Shown: piece after piece, positions 51,475-59,955 of the stretch
Layout: each line of letters begins with the position of its first letter
Position numbering within the stretch: the stretch's first letter is position 1
NCBI RefSeq assembly: GCF_006542765.1
Contig: NZ_SKCD01000011.1
Location: forward strand, 124,001-188,000
From: Paenibacillus luteus
GTDB lineage: Bacteria > Bacillota > Bacilli > Paenibacillales > Paenibacillaceae
Direction: 5' to 3'
DNA length: 64,000 bases
The notes under the pieces: model-generated
The model's database searches: none
The model's input: only the letters and a program-made list of their open reading frames with translations
Told to the model about the DNA's origin: nothing
Translations under genes and position numbers: made by a program

Positions 51475-52446
51475 TTATCTTAGTTCATCAACGATACTTG
51501 GAGGCGTTTGCCCGGTTAAGGCATAAACTAAGTTTTTTGCAGCAAGCATGGCCATGTCATTTCTTGTTTGCGTCGTTGCTGATCCGATATGCGGCAGCGT
51601 CAATACGTTCTGCATCTGAAGAAAGGGATGATCAGGCGGTATCGGTTCTTTCTCAAACACATCGAGTCCAGCGGCAGCTATCGTGCCTGCTTGAAGCGCC
51701 TCGACCAATGCATTCTCGTCTACCGTTTGACCTCGTGACACATTAATAAAAATAGAGGATGGCTTCATTAAGCTGAATTGCTCTTTTCCAATAAGCTGAT
51801 TCGTTTCTGGTGTCAATGGAGCAAGCATCACCACAAAATCCGATTCAGCAAGCAGCTCATTTAATTCTGAATAGTGGACACCTAATAGTTCTTCAGTATG
51901 AAGCTTTCGGCTGCGGTTATAATAAGCCACTTCCATTTCGAATCCGAACCTCGCCCGGCGTGCTACCGCTTCACCGATCCGTCCCATACCGATGATACCT
52001 AGCTTGGCATGATGAACATCAGTCCCGAATAAGGTCTTGCCGTCGCCCTTCTTCCAATGTCCTTCCTTCACGTACCGATCAAGCTCCGCTACTCGTCTAG
52101 CCGTACCGAGGATAAGAGCAAATGCCAGATCGGCAACGGTATCATTCAACACATGAGGCGTATTGGTTCCGATGATGCCGCGCTCTTTCATTGCAATTAA
52201 GTCAAAATGGTTATATCCTACGCTGATGCTGCTCACGACCTTTAGATGCGGGGCATGCCCTAAGAACTCAGCATCAATAGACGCACCTGCCGTAAGCAGC
52301 CCGTTTGCGTGCGCTACCTTTTCAAGCAGCTGTTGCCGAGGAATTTGCCCTTCGCCATCCCATTTGTCAATCGTACAATGCTCAGCGATAAATTTTTCAA
52401 CCTCCAATGGTACCTCTCGATCCAAAAAAACCGTTGGTTTCATCAT
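51475..52446 (-). CDS. D-2-hydroxyacid dehydrogenase (glyoxylate/hydroxypyruvate reductase type)
   Basis: The 323-residue NAD(P)-dependent dehydrogenase has the Rossmann fold GMGRIGEAVARRARFGFEM. The catalytic set is Arg (NVSRGQTVDE), Glu (DVFEKEPIPPDHP) and His (TLPHIGSAT). The sequence resembles bacterial glyoxylate/hydroxypyruvate reductase (GhrB) more than lactate dehydrogenases. Cofactor preference cannot be stated safely. ATG 52446 follows GGATGGGAGGAAA. Monocistronic. Confidence 0.88.
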   Translation of the reverse strand: MMKPTVFLDREVPLEVEKFIAEHCTIDKWDGEGQIPRQQLLEKVAHANGLLTAGASIDAEFLGHAPHLKVVSSISVGYNHFDLIAMKERGIIGTNTPHVLNDTVADLAFALILGTARRVAELDRYVKEGHWKKGDGKTLFGTDVHHAKLGIIGMGRIGEAVARRARFGFEMEVAYYNRSRKLHTEELLGVHYSELNELLAESDFVVMLAPLTPETNQLIGKEQFSLMKPSSIFINVSRGQTVDENALVEALQAGTIAAAGLDVFEKEPIPPDHPFLQMQNVLTLPHIGSATTQTRNDMAMLAAKNLVYALTGQTPPSIVDELR

Positions 52447-52511
52447 CTGTTTCCTCCCATCCTTTTATGCAATAAGCATAGCATAATCAACGGATACTCG
52501 CACAAACGGAA

Positions 52512-52539
52512 GGAGAGCGGCTACGAATGGCCGCTCTCC
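52512..52539. terminator. Hairpin after chorismate synthase, weak terminator
   Basis: The stem GGAGAGCGGC / GCCGCTCTCC lies just past the aroC stop, but on the minus strand it is followed by TTCCGTTTG rather than a run of T. It may act as a poor terminator or only stabilise the mRNA end. Confidence 0.45.
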
Positions 52540-52547
52540 CCATAGAT

Positions 52548-53603
52548 CTATGCAAACATGGCTGCTTGTCTTTTCATTAAGTCTTCTACAACGATACAAG
52601 CCATCGCTTCAACGACAGGGATGATGCGGGGGCAAATACACGGATCATGACGTCCGATCGTCTCAATCATTTTCTCCTGACCATGAATGTCCATCGTCTG
52701 CTGTGGCAAGGAAATCGATGAGGTTGGTTTTACTGCGATCCGAAATACGATTTCTTCTCCCGTACTGATTCCACCAATGATGCCACCGGCATTATTGCTC
52801 AAAAATCCGTCTTTGCTCATTCCATCGTTATGTTCGCTGCCAAGCATATCCGCTGCTGCAAATCCGGCGCCAAATTCAATGCCTTTGACAGCGCCAATGG
52901 AAAGCATGGCTTTGGCAAGCTCTGCATCCAGCTTGTCGAAAACAGGTTCGCCGATACCTGGCTTAACGCCCCTAATTCTGCATTCGACAATCCCACCGCA
53001 GCTGTCTCCTGCTGCAGCCAACTGCTCTACTCTTTCAATCATACGCTTAGCGGCCTCAGGATCACATGCACGAACGGCATTCTTTTCAATTTCGTCCTCG
53101 TGGAATGTTTCGCATTTGATTCCGCCGATTTCCTTGGAATAAGCTACGACGCTGATTCCCTTGTTTTCCAGCAGCTTGCGTGCAACTGCACCGCCAGCGA
53201 CACGTCCTGCCGTCTCCCTGCCGGAGGCTCTGCCGCTGCCACGGTGATCGCGAAGCCCGTATTTTTTTAAGTAGGTGAAATCGGCATGCCCTGGACGGAA
53301 GGAATACTGGATGTCATTATAGGCATCCGGTCTCATATCCTTGTTATGCAGCATAATAAAGAGCGGCGTGCCTGTCGTTTTTCCTTCAAACATGCCCGAC
53401 AAGATGCTAATCACATCATATTCCTTACGCGGTGTAGTCACGGAAGACTGTCCCGGTTTCCTACGGTCCATTTGCGTTTGGATATACTTTTCATCTAGTT
53501 CTACGCCTGGTGTAACGCCATCTACAATCACCCCAACGGCCTCGCCATGCGATTCGCCGAAGGTTGTAATTTTAAAGCTGCTGCCATATGTGCTTCCTGC
53601 CAT
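52548..53603 (-). CDS. aroC: Chorismate synthase
   Basis: The 351-residue enzyme makes chorismate from 5-enolpyruvylshikimate 3-phosphate using reduced FMN. The family signatures are visible: FGESHGEAVGVIVDGVTPG at the N-terminus, DHRGSGRASGRETAGRVAGGAVA in the FMN/substrate loop, and GRHDPCICPRIIPVVEAMACIVVED near the C-terminus. It lies apart from other aro genes, divergent from a LysR regulator gene, so it may be a second copy with special control. ATG 53603 follows CCAAGGAGGACAAC. Confidence 0.94.
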   Translation of the reverse strand: MAGSTYGSSFKITTFGESHGEAVGVIVDGVTPGVELDEKYIQTQMDRRKPGQSSVTTPRKEYDVISILSGMFEGKTTGTPLFIMLHNKDMRPDAYNDIQYSFRPGHADFTYLKKYGLRDHRGSGRASGRETAGRVAGGAVARKLLENKGISVVAYSKEIGGIKCETFHEDEIEKNAVRACDPEAAKRMIERVEQLAAAGDSCGGIVECRIRGVKPGIGEPVFDKLDAELAKAMLSIGAVKGIEFGAGFAAADMLGSEHNDGMSKDGFLSNNAGGIIGGISTGEEIVFRIAVKPTSSISLPQQTMDIHGQEKMIETIGRHDPCICPRIIPVVEAMACIVVEDLMKRQAAMFA

Positions 53604-53655
53604 TTTGTTGTCCTCCTTGGATCTAGCTTTGACGCTTTCTATCTATATCCATTAT

Positions 53656-53688
53656 AATTTTGATCATGAAATAAATGAAATCAAAATT
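53656..53688. promoter_or_regulatory. Inverted repeat between aroC and lysR, putative LysR operator
   Basis: AATTTTGAT (53656-53664) and ATCAAAATT (53680-53688) form a perfect 9-bp inverted repeat with a 15-nt spacer. The site lies 53 nt from the aroC start and 32 nt before the lysR start, the usual position for a LysR-type box. Confidence 0.55.
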
Positions 53689-53719
53689 TCGAATCCGTGA
53701 CATAGAGAGAAGTGATATC

Positions 53720-54598
53720 ATGCAAGTCAATATGGAATGGTACCGTATTTTTTGGCATACGGCTAAATTAGGCAATTTGACAAAAGCAGCCCTCGAATTG
53801 CACATCACGCAACCGTCGGTTAGTTATGCGCTAAAGCAGCTGGAAGCCCAGCTGGAGGTAAAGCTGTTTAACCGATTGTCCAAAGGAGTGAAGCTGACGC
53901 CCGAAGGGCTTGAAGTATTCCGCTATGTGGAACAGTCTTTCATGACTCTATTCGCGGGTGAGAACAGGCTGCAGTCCCTAAAGGATTTAAATGCAGGCGA
54001 GCTAAAAATTGGCGCAAGCGGGCCCATTATTAAGCATTTACTGCTCCCTGTACTCGATACATTTCATGCCGAGCATCCTAGCGTGCGTATACGGCTCTCT
54101 CAAGGCAAAACATCGGATATCCGGTCTCGCTTAAAGTCTGGTCAAATTGATGTCGGATTAGTCCATTTGCCGCTATCTGATCATGAGTTATCCGTGCAGC
54201 ATCTCACTACGATCCAAGATTGTTTTGTGGTAGGACAGTCCTATATGCATTTAGCAGAAACACCGATAACGCCTGAGGCATTGTCCGGCCTCCCCCTTCT
54301 GCTTCTGTCAGAGGGCAGCAGCACAAGACAATATGTCGAGAAATGGTTCTCCGCCGGCGACATAACGGCTGAAGCCGATATGGAACTAAGCAGTATGGAC
54401 ATGTTGATTGAGCTTGCTGGCCGCGGCTATGGCGCAGCATTTGTGACACACGCCTTCGTCAATCAGGAATTGATAGACGGAAAGCTGTTTGTACTGCGGA
54501 CGACAGTTCCGATCCCTCCCCGCGCGGTTGGCTTTGCCACCCGAAAGGATACCGTTCTCTCCATTGCTGCAAGCCGGTTTATAGCATTACTCCATTGA
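53720..54598 (+). CDS. LysR-family transcriptional regulator next to aroC
   Basis: The 292-residue regulator has a winged HTH (YRIFWHTAKLGNLTKAALELHITQPSVSYALKQLEAQLEVKLF) and a full effector-binding domain (ELKIGASGPIIKHLLLPVLDTF). No effector is deducible. ATG 53720 is supported by AGAGAAGTG upstream. The frame extends 45 nt further upstream, but that stretch reads into the operator-like inverted repeat. It is divergent from chorismate synthase and is the natural candidate to regulate it. Confidence 0.9.
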   Translation: MQVNMEWYRIFWHTAKLGNLTKAALELHITQPSVSYALKQLEAQLEVKLFNRLSKGVKLTPEGLEVFRYVEQSFMTLFAGENRLQSLKDLNAGELKIGASGPIIKHLLLPVLDTFHAEHPSVRIRLSQGKTSDIRSRLKSGQIDVGLVHLPLSDHELSVQHLTTIQDCFVVGQSYMHLAETPITPEALSGLPLLLLSEGSSTRQYVEKWFSAGDITAEADMELSSMDMLIELAGRGYGAAFVTHAFVNQELIDGKLFVLRTTVPIPPRAVGFATRKDTVLSIAASRFIALLH

Positions 54599-54678
54599 GG
54601 TTGCTAAACGAAGGAAAACAAGATTTCTGCTCCAAATTTCCAGCCTTTTAAGTAGACAGTAAAATCGACGCAAACCCC

Positions 54679-54717
54679 AAAAATACGCTAAGCCACACGG
54701 GCTTAGCGTATTTTTTG
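54679..54717 (+). terminator. Terminator after the LysR gene
   Basis: The stem AAAATACGCTAAGCC / GGCTTAGCGTATTTT with a 5-nt loop is followed by TTTTTGG. It lies between convergent genes. Confidence 0.85.
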
Positions 54718-54801
54718 GTTAAAATGATGAAACCTCATCTTCTTTGCCTTAGCTTTAGAGGGATGCTTCTAATCCGATCTACCACTACTCGTGAATTAGT
54801 A

Positions 54802-55827
54802 TCAGTATGCTCTCTCGTATTGCTTAGGTGGCTTTATTTCCCCTTTTACGATTTGAATGGCATGGAGAGCCCAGTAAGGATCAACTAGCATTCCGCGGGC
54901 AACAGCTACGAGATCAGCATCCTCGCTTGCAATGGTCGCTTCTGCAAGCTTGGCATCCTCCAGCATGCCGACTGCGATGACAGGAACTTTCAGTGCTTGT
55001 TTAAATGCGCGCGCAAACGGTACCTGATAACCGGGATAATTGCCGGGCTTGCGCGTGCCGGACGGACCTTCGCCTCCACTGGAAACATGAAAGATATCAA
55101 CACCTGCAGCAAGGTACTTCTTGCTGAGTTCAATACTATGATCTAGGTCATACCCGCCATCCATATATTCGATCGCAGAAATACGTAAGATTAGCGGCAT
55201 ATCAGCCGGCATTTCGCTTTTGACTGCTTGAATGACCTCTACACCAAACTTTGCATAATCCTGCCCATATTCATCATCACGCTTATTGATCTCGGGTGAT
55301 TGGAATTGATGGACAAGATACCCGTGAGCTCCATGAATTTCGATCGTATCCACACCAGCCTCTACCGCTCTTCGAGCCGTTTGCCTAAACTGCTCAACAA
55401 TTTGTTTAACTTCATCCGTTGAGAGTGGCTTTGGTGTTCTGTAGTTAGGACCTGCTGATATTGCCGAAGGACCGACTGGAGTTACAGCATCTTCTGCCTT
55501 CCGGCCCGCATGTGCAATTTGAATGCCGATCTTAGAGCCATATTTATGAACTTCATCAATAATTCGTTTGTAAGCTGGTACTTGCTCGTCTGACCATAAT
55601 CCGAGGTCATTGTCTGTAATCCGTCCGTCAGGATCAACGTCGGTCATTTCCATAATTATAAGTCCCGTCCCGCCAATCGCTCGCGATACATAGTGGATAT
55701 AATGCCAATCATTCGGTGTGCCATCCTTCGCTTCTACGGAATATTGGCACATGGGCGCCATGACGATTCTGTTTTTAAGCTCAAGATTTTTGATGGTGAA
55801 CGGTGTATTTAAATGATTTACAGTCAT
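54802..55827 (-). CDS. namA: NADPH dehydrogenase (old yellow enzyme, YqjM/NamA)
   Basis: The 341-residue FMN enzyme of the old yellow enzyme family reduces activated C=C bonds and nitro compounds with NADPH. It has the YqjM-type Cys27 in MAPMCQYS, which tunes the flavin, and the substrate-binding pair in EIHGAHGYLVHQF. The C-terminal Arg/Tyr tail (KQYERAY) is the inter-subunit finger of NamA. It is divergent from an HxlR regulator gene, an arrangement that suits induction by electrophiles. ATG 55827 follows AAGGAGAGAGA. Confidence 0.93.
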   Translation of the reverse strand: MTVNHLNTPFTIKNLELKNRIVMAPMCQYSVEAKDGTPNDWHYIHYVSRAIGGTGLIIMEMTDVDPDGRITDNDLGLWSDEQVPAYKRIIDEVHKYGSKIGIQIAHAGRKAEDAVTPVGPSAISAGPNYRTPKPLSTDEVKQIVEQFRQTARRAVEAGVDTIEIHGAHGYLVHQFQSPEINKRDDEYGQDYAKFGVEVIQAVKSEMPADMPLILRISAIEYMDGGYDLDHSIELSKKYLAAGVDIFHVSSGGEGPSGTRKPGNYPGYQVPFARAFKQALKVPVIAVGMLEDAKLAEATIASEDADLVAVARGMLVDPYWALHAIQIVKGEIKPPKQYERAY

Positions 55828-55930
55828 GCTTCTCTCTCCTTTAGTTTAGTGCGGATAGTGTTCTCAGTTCTATTTTAAACATAGTAAACAAAGAAAATAA
55901 AGTACTGATCTTTTTTACATATAGTTTCCG

Positions 55931-55943
55931 AAAAGTTACTTTT
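55931..55943. promoter_or_regulatory. Palindrome in the hxlR promoter, putative HxlR operator
   Basis: AAAAGTTACTTTT is a perfect palindrome around a central T. It lies in the spacer between a weak -35 (TTTCCG, 55925-55930) and a -10 TATACT (55948-55953) on the plus strand, so the regulator could repress itself and namA. Confidence 0.45.
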
Positions 55944-55991
55944 GTACTATACTTGGTCTCAAACCTAAAAATAAAAAAGAGGGATCTCGAT

Positions 55992-56330
55992 ATGAACCAG
56001 CAGGAACCGCTTATATTAAAGCGTGGAACACCTGGCATTCCATGCGTCATAGGCAAAGCTCTTGAAGTTATTGGAAACAAATGGACGTTTCTTATCATTC
56101 GCGACTTGCTTGTTGAACAAACGCTGCGTTTCAGTGAACTGCTCAAATCATTGGAAGGCATTAGTCCAAAAACGCTCTCTCTCCGCCTGAAAGAGCTCGA
56201 AGAGCAAGGGATTGTGAAACGAACGATATATGCCGAGGTTCCTCCAAGAGTAGAATACACCATTACGGATAAAGGTAAACAACTGGAGCCTGTTTTTATC
56301 GAGCTTAAGCGATTTGGTCTGACGTTATGA
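55992..56330 (+). CDS. HxlR-family transcriptional regulator with conserved Cys
   Basis: The 112-residue winged-helix regulator has PCVIGKALEVIGNKWTFLIIRDLL, RFSELLKSLEGISPKTLSLRLKELEEQGIV and the wing PPRVEYTITDKG. The Cys near its N-terminus aligns with the redox-sensing Cys of the YodB/CatR group. ATG 55992 follows AAGAGGGATC; the frame extends upstream without a ribosome binding site. Divergent to namA, it probably senses quinones or other electrophiles and controls that enzyme; the sensing role is inferred. Confidence 0.85.
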   Translation: MNQQEPLILKRGTPGIPCVIGKALEVIGNKWTFLIIRDLLVEQTLRFSELLKSLEGISPKTLSLRLKELEEQGIVKRTIYAEVPPRVEYTITDKGKQLEPVFIELKRFGLTL

Positions 56331-56450
56331 CGTCTATCCAAGCACGTGCTGACCAATCCTATTGTTATATGGTTTTACCGTTGAAATTTCGTGCAAGTTC
56401 AACTATAATATAGACTGCTTTTAATTGTTTACCGGGAAGGAAAGACTACG

Positions 56451-57347
56451 ATGAGTGATGACAATCAATTTCGCGTTTTATTGTATTATAAATTTATAGC
56501 AATACCCGATGCGGAGCAATTTGCTGCGGAGCATCTTGCCTATTGCAAGGAGCTAAATGTAAAAGGTCGTATCCTAATTGCTGACGAAGGCATTAACGGT
56601 ACGTTATCAGGAACTGTAGAACAAACAGAGCAATATATGGCGCATATGCGTGCGAATCCTCTGTTTTCGGACATTGTTTATAAAATAGATGAGACAGACC
56701 AGCATGCCTTCAAAAAAATATTTGTTCGCTACAAGAAAGAGCTTGTTACCCTTCGTTACGACAAGCCTTTAGACCCGAATACACTAAGCGGAACACGCTT
56801 GTCTCCAAAAGAGTTCCATGAATATCTGCAACGCGAAGATGTGATCGTACTCGATGGAAGAAGCGATTATGAATACGATTTAGGTCATTTCCGCAATGCG
56901 ATCCGGCCGGATCTGGAGACCTTCAAGGAATTTCCGGAATGGCTTCGTGAGAATATGGCTGAATTCAAGGACAAACCTATTCTTACTTATTGTACGGGCG
57001 GCATCCGCTGCGAGAAGCTTACGGGCGTTATGATGAGCGAAGGCTTTAATGACGTTTATCAGTTGGAAGGCGGAATCGTTACCTACGGTAAAGACGAGGA
57101 AGTGCAAGGCCGATTATTCGATGGCAAATGTTATGTATTTGATGAGAGAACCTCTGTCGTGATCAATCAGACGGACGAAGCTGTCGTTGTGGGGAAATGT
57201 CACCACTGCGATAATCCAGCTGATACTTACATTAATTGTGCAGATGATTCCTGTCATCTTCAGCATATCGTATGCGAAGAATGCCTAGAGACCAAGCATG
57301 GCTTCTGCTCCAACGAATGCGAAGAGCATGTCGTGGGAGTCAAATAA
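56451..57347 (+). CDS. trhO: tRNA uridine-34 hydroxylase (rhodanese-domain TrhO)
   Basis: The 298-residue protein combines an N-terminal acylphosphatase-like domain (VKGRILIADEGINGTLSGT) with a rhodanese domain whose active-site loop is CTGGIRCEKL. It ends in a Cys-rich segment (CHHCDNPADTYINCADDSCHLQHIVCEEC). This is TrhO (YbfQ/YceA family), which hydroxylates wobble uridine to 5-hydroxyuridine with molecular oxygen. ATG 56451 follows GGGAAGGAAAG. It has a strong terminator shared with the convergent germination operon. Confidence 0.92.
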   Translation: MSDDNQFRVLLYYKFIAIPDAEQFAAEHLAYCKELNVKGRILIADEGINGTLSGTVEQTEQYMAHMRANPLFSDIVYKIDETDQHAFKKIFVRYKKELVTLRYDKPLDPNTLSGTRLSPKEFHEYLQREDVIVLDGRSDYEYDLGHFRNAIRPDLETFKEFPEWLRENMAEFKDKPILTYCTGGIRCEKLTGVMMSEGFNDVYQLEGGIVTYGKDEEVQGRLFDGKCYVFDERTSVVINQTDEAVVVGKCHHCDNPADTYINCADDSCHLQHIVCEECLETKHGFCSNECEEHVVGVK

Positions 57348-57362
57348 ATCATCTATTTTAAA

Positions 57363-57411
57363 AAAACAGCGATTAAAGGTTTGGATTCTCAGGCTTTTAA
57401 TCGCTGTTTTA
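57363..57411. terminator. Bidirectional terminator shared by trhO and gerB2
   Basis: AAAACAGCGATTAAA pairs with TTTAATCGCTGTTTT, with an 18-nt loop. It overlaps the last codons of the minus-strand germination gene. Confidence 0.85.
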
Positions 57412-58471
57412 TTACGGTAAGGGCATAAATAACAAGCGGAAAAATAAAAAATCCCGTTAAAATATAGAGCGTTCCCGATTTTGAAATGAAGTCCCCTATC
57501 ATTTGAAAGTCCTTAGCGAGCCAAAATGTAGATAACAACAGCAGCAGGCCTATCGGTAATATAATGACCACTGGTTTTTGGAGTTCCAGCGTTTCCGATA
57601 AGCTTAAATAGATGGTAAAATAATAAAAACTGATTTTGAAAAATTCGCCAAGCACCCATACCATCATCACGATGGCCTCCACATGCTCGAAAAACTCTGC
57701 ATAGGCGATATACCGCGCTGCCGTAAAGACCGGATAATTGTAAAAAGAAGCACTCTCGCTCATGAGCATAAATACGGTAATATTGGCGATTAGCATTAAT
57801 AAGCCAATCCCCGTTACGCAAATGTACCCCCATTTCTGAATGGACTTCTCTTGTTTCACAAAAGGCAAGATATAAACGACCAAGAATATCTGGCAAAACC
57901 AGCCTGCAACTACGACTGAACCTTTGAAGACGGGGGCTGCTCCTTTCTCAAAGATCGGAAATATCGTAGATGGGTCAAGTTCTGGGATCAAAAAAACGAA
58001 GATGAACAACGTGCATATCGTAATGATGGGAATAAACACTTGTCCCGTTCGAGCTAACACTTCAATTCCACCGCTAACTACCCAAGCACATAGAATTAGC
58101 ATGCTGGTAATGATAATGTAAACCGGTGTTTTCAAATAGAAATTTGTCACGATGAACTCCCCGTAATCACGTGTAGCAATCGCTATGATATGAACTTGAA
58201 AGATGATAAACAATACATTCATACCCTTTCCAATCACTTTGCCGAACGTCGATTCCAACAACTTTACGAATGATCCGTGCGGTGCTAGTTTATATAGCTT
58301 GAAGGCTAACCAAATTGTTAGGTAACCGATAAGCATGCTGAAGATAGGCGTCATCCACATGTCTTTACCAGATAGCATCGTTGTAATCGAAGGCATCAGA
58401 AGAACGGAAGAACTCAAAATCATTTGAAACATTAGAAGAAACATTTGAAATGAGGAAATTTTGTTCTTCAT
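57389..58471 (-). CDS. Germinant receptor B subunit, permease (operon 2)
   Basis: The 360-residue, ten-helix GerAB/YndE-type permease has KISSFQMFLLMFQMILSSSVLLMP at the N-terminus and DYGEFIVTNFYLKTP after helix 3. It is the last gene of the second receptor operon, 15 nt after the small D-like gene, whereas in operon 1 the B subunit is second. The protein has diverged strongly from the operon 1 B subunit, which implies a different germinant. ATG 58471 follows AAGAGGAGG. Its 3' end runs into the shared terminator. Confidence 0.9.
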   Translation of the reverse strand: MKNKISSFQMFLLMFQMILSSSVLLMPSITTMLSGKDMWMTPIFSMLIGYLTIWLAFKLYKLAPHGSFVKLLESTFGKVIGKGMNVLFIIFQVHIIAIATRDYGEFIVTNFYLKTPVYIIITSMLILCAWVVSGGIEVLARTGQVFIPIITICTLFIFVFLIPELDPSTIFPIFEKGAAPVFKGSVVVAGWFCQIFLVVYILPFVKQEKSIQKWGYICVTGIGLLMLIANITVFMLMSESASFYNYPVFTAARYIAYAEFFEHVEAIVMMVWVLGEFFKISFYYFTIYLSLSETLELQKPVVIILPIGLLLLLSTFWLAKDFQMIGDFISKSGTLYILTGFFIFPLVIYALTVIKQRLKA

Positions 58472-58486
58472 TTGAATTACCTCCTC

Positions 58487-58711
58487 TTAAGGACTTAACC
58501 AGCCGTGAAGAGGCCGATAGAGTGCATTGACCCAATCGGTAAGACTAGGCAAATTTGGATTCAATCCTAGTCCCAGCGATAAGACAAAAGCGATGAATAA
58601 TAAGCTGAACAGCACCTTTTTCTCTTTTTTATCGTGTTTTTTCCAGGATGGATTCACGATCCCGTAACCTCCGATTAGCACCCAAATCGTAATGAGAGTA
58701 TGCCATGACAT
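58487..58711 (-). CDS. Small two-helix membrane protein, putative germinant-receptor D subunit (operon 2)
   Basis: The 74-residue protein has two hydrophobic helices (about 5-20 and 33-50), a Lys-rich loop (SWKKHDKKEKK) and a C-terminal amphipathic tail (LTDWVNALYRPLHGW). It lies one base after gerC and 15 nt before gerB, so it is certainly cotranscribed. Size, topology and position match the D subunits of some Bacillus receptors, although it shares no obvious sequence with the operon 1 counterpart. Confidence 0.65.
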   Translation of the reverse strand: MSWHTLITIWVLIGGYGIVNPSWKKHDKKEKKVLFSLLFIAFVLSLGLGLNPNLPSLTDWVNALYRPLHGWLSP

Positions 58712-58712
58712 A

Positions 58713-59921
58713 TTAGTTGTTCACTCGATTCATCTTTTTTATATTTTGGTTTAAAATGCCTGGTCTTTGGATGTTGATTTCAACATCTAGTTCCGTCTCT
58801 ATTTCCGAGAACAGGGTACTCCAGTTTTTCTTTTCTTTCTGCCATTGCTTTGGAGCATGCTTACGGAAACGGTCGCCGAAATCAAGGACATCGGTTTTGT
58901 ATTTTTTCTGAAGTACCTTTAACGTTTGCCTGATGCTCATCTCTACCTCTTCATTCGTTTTTTTGATCATAGCCTTATGCTGGGCTGGATTCATAAAATC
59001 GAGCGAGCTTGTATTTTGCAGCAGATTGCCTTCTCCGCGAACCTTTATTTTCATCTTCCACTTTCCATCAGGCGTGATTGAAGGAATCAGTGTTGTTTTG
59101 CTGTGAGTTAGTAGGACGGCTAAGGTTTGTTCCTCCGGCATTTTCAAGCTAATAATCGTATTTCCTTTGATTTGATTCGTGATCCAGAAGTATCCCCATG
59201 TTAAGTCTGAATTTAAATTTCCGTTCATTTTTCCTTTCTTGAATAGACTCATCCCCCTAAAATAAGGAACGTTCGGATTGCGCACATGGCTCTCGTCCGT
59301 TAATAGCTTTCCGCGATTAATATATGGAATAGCGTAGGTTTCGTCAGGCGTTTCTACAATTCGTTCAATAATTTCCTTTAGATCAACGGTAATGCTGATT
59401 TCTGTTTTGGACAGCTCACTTAATGCCTCCATCGAATTTGGTTCTAGCCTGGGTATGATGCCTAGCACATCGACAGCACTGCCTTCCGCTATGTAAATAT
59501 TTGCTCTTTCGCGCATCCGAACGTATCTCAAAATAAAATCAAGGTCATCCTCAATGCCGTGCTCCGCCCTCGCTTGCCCAATGACAAAAATATCATTATG
59601 GCCCCAATATAGCTTGCGGGAAAGACGCTCTTGGAGCTTGTACATCGCTTCAGCCATAGAGGAGCCTGCCGCACTGGAAACAAATGTTTTTCCGTTGCCA
59701 TTCCCCGCTTTCATGCCGCTCTCCTGACCTTCCCCCGTACTTTCTACAGGGATATAGATCTCCGCCGAAAGCTTCACCTGCTTGCCGTCCATTTGGTCGA
59801 TACCAGCTCCAACGATGATAGCAATATCATTCACTTCGACTCGATCCCAACAGCTCGTCATGAGAGGAACGCTCCAACAAAGGAGGCCGCATAACATTGC
59901 CCGAATCATACGTCGCTTCAT
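58713..59921 (-). CDS. Germinant receptor C subunit, Ger(x)C lipoprotein (operon 2)
   Basis: The 402-residue lipoprotein has a signal peptide with lipobox LMTSC (Cys24), then CWDRVEVNDIAIIVGAGID, the family opening. A KLYWGHNDIFVIGQARAEHGIEDDLDFILRYVRMRE segment follows in domain 1-2. It is expected to be lipid-anchored on the outer side of the spore inner membrane. It follows gerA by 34 nt and is followed by the small D-like gene after one base. ATG 59921 follows GAGAGTGAACAGC. Confidence 0.9.
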   Translation of the reverse strand: MKRRMIRAMLCGLLCWSVPLMTSCWDRVEVNDIAIIVGAGIDQMDGKQVKLSAEIYIPVESTGEGQESGMKAGNGNGKTFVSSAAGSSMAEAMYKLQERLSRKLYWGHNDIFVIGQARAEHGIEDDLDFILRYVRMRERANIYIAEGSAVDVLGIIPRLEPNSMEALSELSKTEISITVDLKEIIERIVETPDETYAIPYINRGKLLTDESHVRNPNVPYFRGMSLFKKGKMNGNLNSDLTWGYFWITNQIKGNTIISLKMPEEQTLAVLLTHSKTTLIPSITPDGKWKMKIKVRGEGNLLQNTSSLDFMNPAQHKAMIKKTNEEVEMSIRQTLKVLQKKYKTDVLDFGDRFRKHAPKQWQKEKKNWSTLFSEIETELDVEINIQRPGILNQNIKKMNRVNN

Positions 59922-59955
59922 TGCTGTTCACTCTCTTTCTGCTGATGTATCAGGC

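Noticed and set aside
55841-56356. 171-codon minus-strand ORF over the HxlR gene
   Set aside because: It overlaps the HxlR gene and the namA-hxlR promoter region and shows no recognisable motif; read as a shadow frame.
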